9,284 nt of DNA, from positions 1 through 9,284 of the forward strand of contig DCHQ01000083.1 in NCBI GenBank assembly GCA_002314855.1, read 5' to 3'. The notes under the pieces are model-generated. The model worked only from the letters and a program-made list of their open reading frames with translations, was not told the DNA's origin and did not search any database. How positions within the stretch are numbered: the stretch's first letter is position 1; every line of letters begins with the position of its first letter. Both the position numbers and the translations under genes were made by a program. This DNA is from Lachnospiraceae bacterium UBA1748 (GTDB taxonomy: Bacteria > Bacillota > Clostridia > Lachnospirales > Lachnospiraceae). Positions 6,997 through 9,284 of this stretch are shown here, in pieces.

Positions 6997-7848
6997 CTAT
7001 TTATGAAGGCCTTCAACATAATCCTTTAATGAAAATTCTTCCTTCTTATTGGAAGCAAACATTGTTCCAATATCCCTTGAATCCATGATTCTATGAATAA
7101 TACGAATATCACTACTGTTAGCAATAATCATATCAGCACCAGAAAGTGTGGATATCTCAGCTGCAGTAAGCTTTGTGCTCATACCTCCAGTACCAACACT
7201 AGAGCCTGTATCATCCTTACCCATGTTCTTAATCTCATCTGTAAGCTCTGGAACATAGCTAATAAACTTGGCATCGGGATTACTTCTAGGATTATCTGTG
7301 TATAAACCATCTATATCTGATAATAAAATCAAAAGATCTGCATCAATAAGAGATGCAACGATAGCTGATAATGTATCATTATCACCTATCTCAATTTCGT
7401 ATGTAGCAACTGTATCATTCTCATTAACGATAGGAATAACACCCATCTTTAATAATTCTTTAAAAGTGTTATGACAGTTGTATCTATTTAAATCATTAGT
7501 AATTGTATCCTTATTCATAAGAATCTGAGCGGATACCTGATTATATTCTGAAAAAAGCTTCTCGTAAGTCATGATAAGCTTGGCCTGTCCAACAGCGGCA
7601 CATGCCTGCTTAACAGCTATAGGAATATCCTTGCCTTCAACGTGAATAGCTTTCTTACCACAGGCAATAGAACCACTTGTAACAAGTACTACGTCCTTAC
7701 CCTGGTTTCTAAGATTGCAAAGCTCTCTTACTAATACATCCATCTTAATATAATCAAGATCACCTGTTTCTGGATGCTGAAGTGAAGATGAACCTATCTT
7801 AATTACGATTCTTTTTTTATCTTTAATTAATTCTCTAACATCACTCAT
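6997..7848 (-). CDS. proB: Glutamate 5-kinase ProB (short form without PUA domain)
   Basis: ProB phosphorylates the gamma-carboxyl of glutamate with ATP, the committed and normally proline-inhibited step of proline synthesis. The 283-residue product is a single amino-acid-kinase domain. KIGSSS at 17-22 and VTSGSIACG at 56-64 form the phosphate-binding loops. VNENDTV at 141-147 and GDND at 155-158 bind glutamate. LLSDIDGLYTDNP at 175-187 and GTGGMSTK at 219-226 complete the nucleotide site. The E. coli enzyme (367 residues) has an added PUA domain; it is absent here, and the stop follows the kinase fold directly, as in many Firmicutes short forms, so I do not regard it as truncated. The ATG at 7848 has GAGGA nine bases upstream, 41 bases after the FAD dehydrogenase stop. 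It is separated from proA by two small genes. Confidence 0.96.
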   Translation of the reverse strand: MSDVRELIKDKKRIVIKIGSSSLQHPETGDLDYIKMDVLVRELCNLRNQGKDVVLVTSGSIACGKKAIHVEGKDIPIAVKQACAAVGQAKLIMTYEKLFSEYNQVSAQILMNKDTITNDLNRYNCHNTFKELLKMGVIPIVNENDTVATYEIEIGDNDTLSAIVASLIDADLLILLSDIDGLYTDNPRSNPDAKFISYVPELTDEIKNMGKDDTGSSVGTGGMSTKLTAAEISTLSGADMIIANSSDIRIIHRIMDSRDIGTMFASNKKEEFSLKDYVEGLHK

Positions 7849-7857
7849 TACAATGTT

Positions 7858-7862
7858 TCCTC
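7858..7862 (-). promoter_or_regulatory. Ribosome binding site of proB
   Basis: GAGGA (within GCGAGGAAAC on the minus strand) lies nine bases before the proB ATG at 7848-7846. The 41-base gap that holds it shows no terminator hairpin and no clear -35/-10 pair, so read-through from the upstream gene is likely. Confidence 0.65.
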
Positions 7863-7889
7863 GCCTTTTAAATTCTAGCCAAAATCCAG

Positions 7890-9284
7890 TTAATTATATC
7901 TTAATACCACCTTTTCTGCAACTTTGAGGCCGTCTAGTGCAGCGCTTGTAATACCACCTGCATATCCTGCCCCTTCACCACATGGATATAGACCCTTCAT
8001 GTTACTCATAAAGTCATCATCACGTAAGATTTTCACTGGCGATGAAGTTCTGGTCTCTACGCCGCATAGGAGTGTACCATCAGTATCGAATCCCTTAATA
8101 ATCTGCCCATATCTCGAAAAAGCCTCTATAATATCCTGGTTCAAAATATCCGGTAAAATGTTTCTATTATTCGCATATACATACTCGCCCTTTATGGCTG
8201 GAGTAACCTCAAGCGGGCCTGTAGACGCCTTATCGTTCTTATAATCTATAAGAGTCTGTACTGGTACTTTACCAACACCTTCAGCATATGCCTTCTCTTC
8301 TAATTCCTCCTGAAAATGCATACCATCGAATTTGTTTTCACCAAATACGTCCTTATCTACAGTGGTAATAATCGCACTATTTGCATTATCACCACTTCTA
8401 TCGTGATAGCTCATACCATTAACAGCTGTTCTGCCCTGTTCGCTGGATGCATTAACCACATATCCTCCCGGGCACATACAGAAAGAATACACTCCTCTGC
8501 CACTCTTCGCTGTATATGTCAGCTTGTAATCTGATGCTGGAAGAGACTTATCATATCCTTCGCCGTACTGTGATACATTTATAGTCTCCTGCTTATGCTG
8601 AACCCTAAGCCCTACTGCAAATGGTTTTGAAGTCATCTCGATACCACTATCATCAAGCTGGAGGAAAGTGTCTCTTGAAGAATGACCAAGTGCCAAAATC
8701 AAATTGTTAGTTTTAATTTCATATTCTTCTTGACTGATATCGCCTGAGTCAGTAAGGCTCGTATTACAAAATAAACCACCGGTTAACGTAAAATTATTAT
8801 GTAAAGGTCTTATGAATTTAGTATTAAAACGTACTTCACCGCCAAGTTCTATTATGTGTTCTCTGATATTCTTAACCATAGTTATAAGATTATCAGTTCC
8901 TATATGTGGCTTATTAAGATACAGAATCTCTTCTGGAGCTCCATGTTCCACAAAAGCACCAAGTATTTCCGCTATTCTGCCTGTTTTATCCTTTACTCCG
9001 GTCTGAAGTTTACCATCACTGAACGTACCTGCGCCGCCTTCACCAAACTGAATATTCGAATTGGTATTCAGTTTGCCTCCCTGCCAAAATGCTTCAACAT
9101 CTTTTATACGCTGATCCACATCACAGCCGCGCTCTATGATAATCGGTCTAAGTCCTGCCTTGGCAAGATATAATCCGCATATCATACCAGCTGGTCCAAA
9201 CCCAACTATGACAGGTCTGTCACTTCCCTCTACTGACAAAGGTGTCATTACAGGAAATTCATACTTCACTGGATTATACTCGCG
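7890..9284 (-). CDS. FAD-dependent dehydrogenase, COG2509 family (5' end beyond window)
   Basis: This is a predicted flavoprotein of the uncharacterised COG2509 FAD-dependent dehydrogenase family; its substrate is unknown and I do not assign one. Counting from the GTG at 9269, the dinucleotide-binding fold has GFGPAG at 23-28 and the ribose-binding acid in IIERG at 44-48. The family hallmark FGEGGAGTFSDGKL lies at 75-88. A glycine-rich MCPGGYVVNASSE segment follows near 265-278. The C-terminal FAD-site motif GLYPCGEGAGYAGGITSAA is at 426-444. The frame stays open upstream of that GTG to the right edge (the codons read REYNP), and the linker before RPVIVG matches the middle of longer homologues, which carry roughly 70-80 more N-terminal residues. 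The GTG is therefore an internal valine and the gene is 5'-partial. It is the first visible gene of the apparent operon. Confidence 0.92.
   Translation of the reverse strand, partial: REYNPVKYEFPVMTPLSVEGSDRPVIVGFGPAGMICGLYLAKAGLRPIIIERGCDVDQRIKDVEAFWQGGKLNTNSNIQFGEGGAGTFSDGKLQTGVKDKTGRIAEILGAFVEHGAPEEILYLNKPHIGTDNLITMVKNIREHIIELGGEVRFNTKFIRPLHNNFTLTGGLFCNTSLTDSGDISQEEYEIKTNNLILALGHSSRDTFLQLDDSGIEMTSKPFAVGLRVQHKQETINVSQYGEGYDKSLPASDYKLTYTAKSGRGVYSFCMCPGGYVVNASSEQGRTAVNGMSYHDRSGDNANSAIITTVDKDVFGENKFDGMHFQEELEEKAYAEGVGKVPVQTLIDYKNDKASTGPLEVTPAIKGEYVYANNRNILPDILNQDIIEAFSRYGQIIKGFDTDGTLLCGVETRTSSPVKILRDDDFMSNMKGLYPCGEGAGYAGGITSAALDGLKVAEKVVLRYN

Noticed and set aside
6997..7848. Possible truncation of proB because the PUA domain is missing
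   Set aside because: Kinase-only ProB of about 260-285 residues is normal in many Firmicutes, all catalytic motifs are present, and the stop is followed directly by the next gene's ribosome site.
1..9284. Hidden defence, phage, toxin-antitoxin or CRISPR system
   Set aside because: Every stretch is accounted for by conserved housekeeping genes with gaps of at most about 42 bases; no repeats, integrase, transposase or unknown multi-gene cassette is visible.

Overview
The window is an ordinary gene-dense chromosomal stretch from a low-GC Gram-positive anaerobe. All eight genes are on the minus strand, so transcription runs from high to low coordinates. The protein styles (a COG2509 FAD-dependent dehydrogenase, a short glutamate 5-kinase without a PUA domain, a DUF896/YnzC small protein, the miaB-mutS-mutL order) fit Clostridia, most likely Lachnospiraceae, with an A+T-leaning composition and strong AGGAG-type ribosome binding sites. 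This taxonomic call rests on remembered family consensus, not a search.

In transcription order: a 5'-truncated FAD-dependent dehydrogenase (7890-9284, running off the right edge); proB (6997-7848); a 70-residue DUF896 protein (6742-6954); 5-formyltetrahydrofolate cyclo-ligase (6134-6730); proA (4902-6143); miaB (3490-4902); mutS (812-3496); and the first 270 codons of mutL (1-812, running off the left edge). Gaps are at most about 42 bases. Four junctions overlap by 1 to 10 bases, and I see no terminator or convincing promoter, so this looks like one long, translationally coupled transcription unit. No gap exceeds 300 bases, and I see no RNA gene, mobile element, long repeat or CRISPR array.

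Functionally, proB and proA supply the first two enzymes of proline synthesis from glutamate. The cyclo-ligase recycles 5-formyl-THF into the active folate pool. MiaB is the radical-SAM methylthiotransferase for position 37 of tRNAs. MutS and MutL are the core of DNA mismatch repair. The operon therefore mixes amino-acid, folate, tRNA-modification and repair functions.

The one real surprise is at the left. The N-terminal two thirds of MutS looks like the Lachnospiraceae form. The ATPase half downstream of Walker A, and all visible MutL, look like another lineage (Negativicutes-like in my reading) and show a sharper GGT-only glycine codon habit. The switch falls at or near the nearly invariant Walker A block (about 1500-1580). 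This is either a natural mosaic mutS-mutL made by homologous recombination or a chimeric join in a metagenome assembly; the sequence alone cannot decide. I found no undescribed defence or mobile system here.
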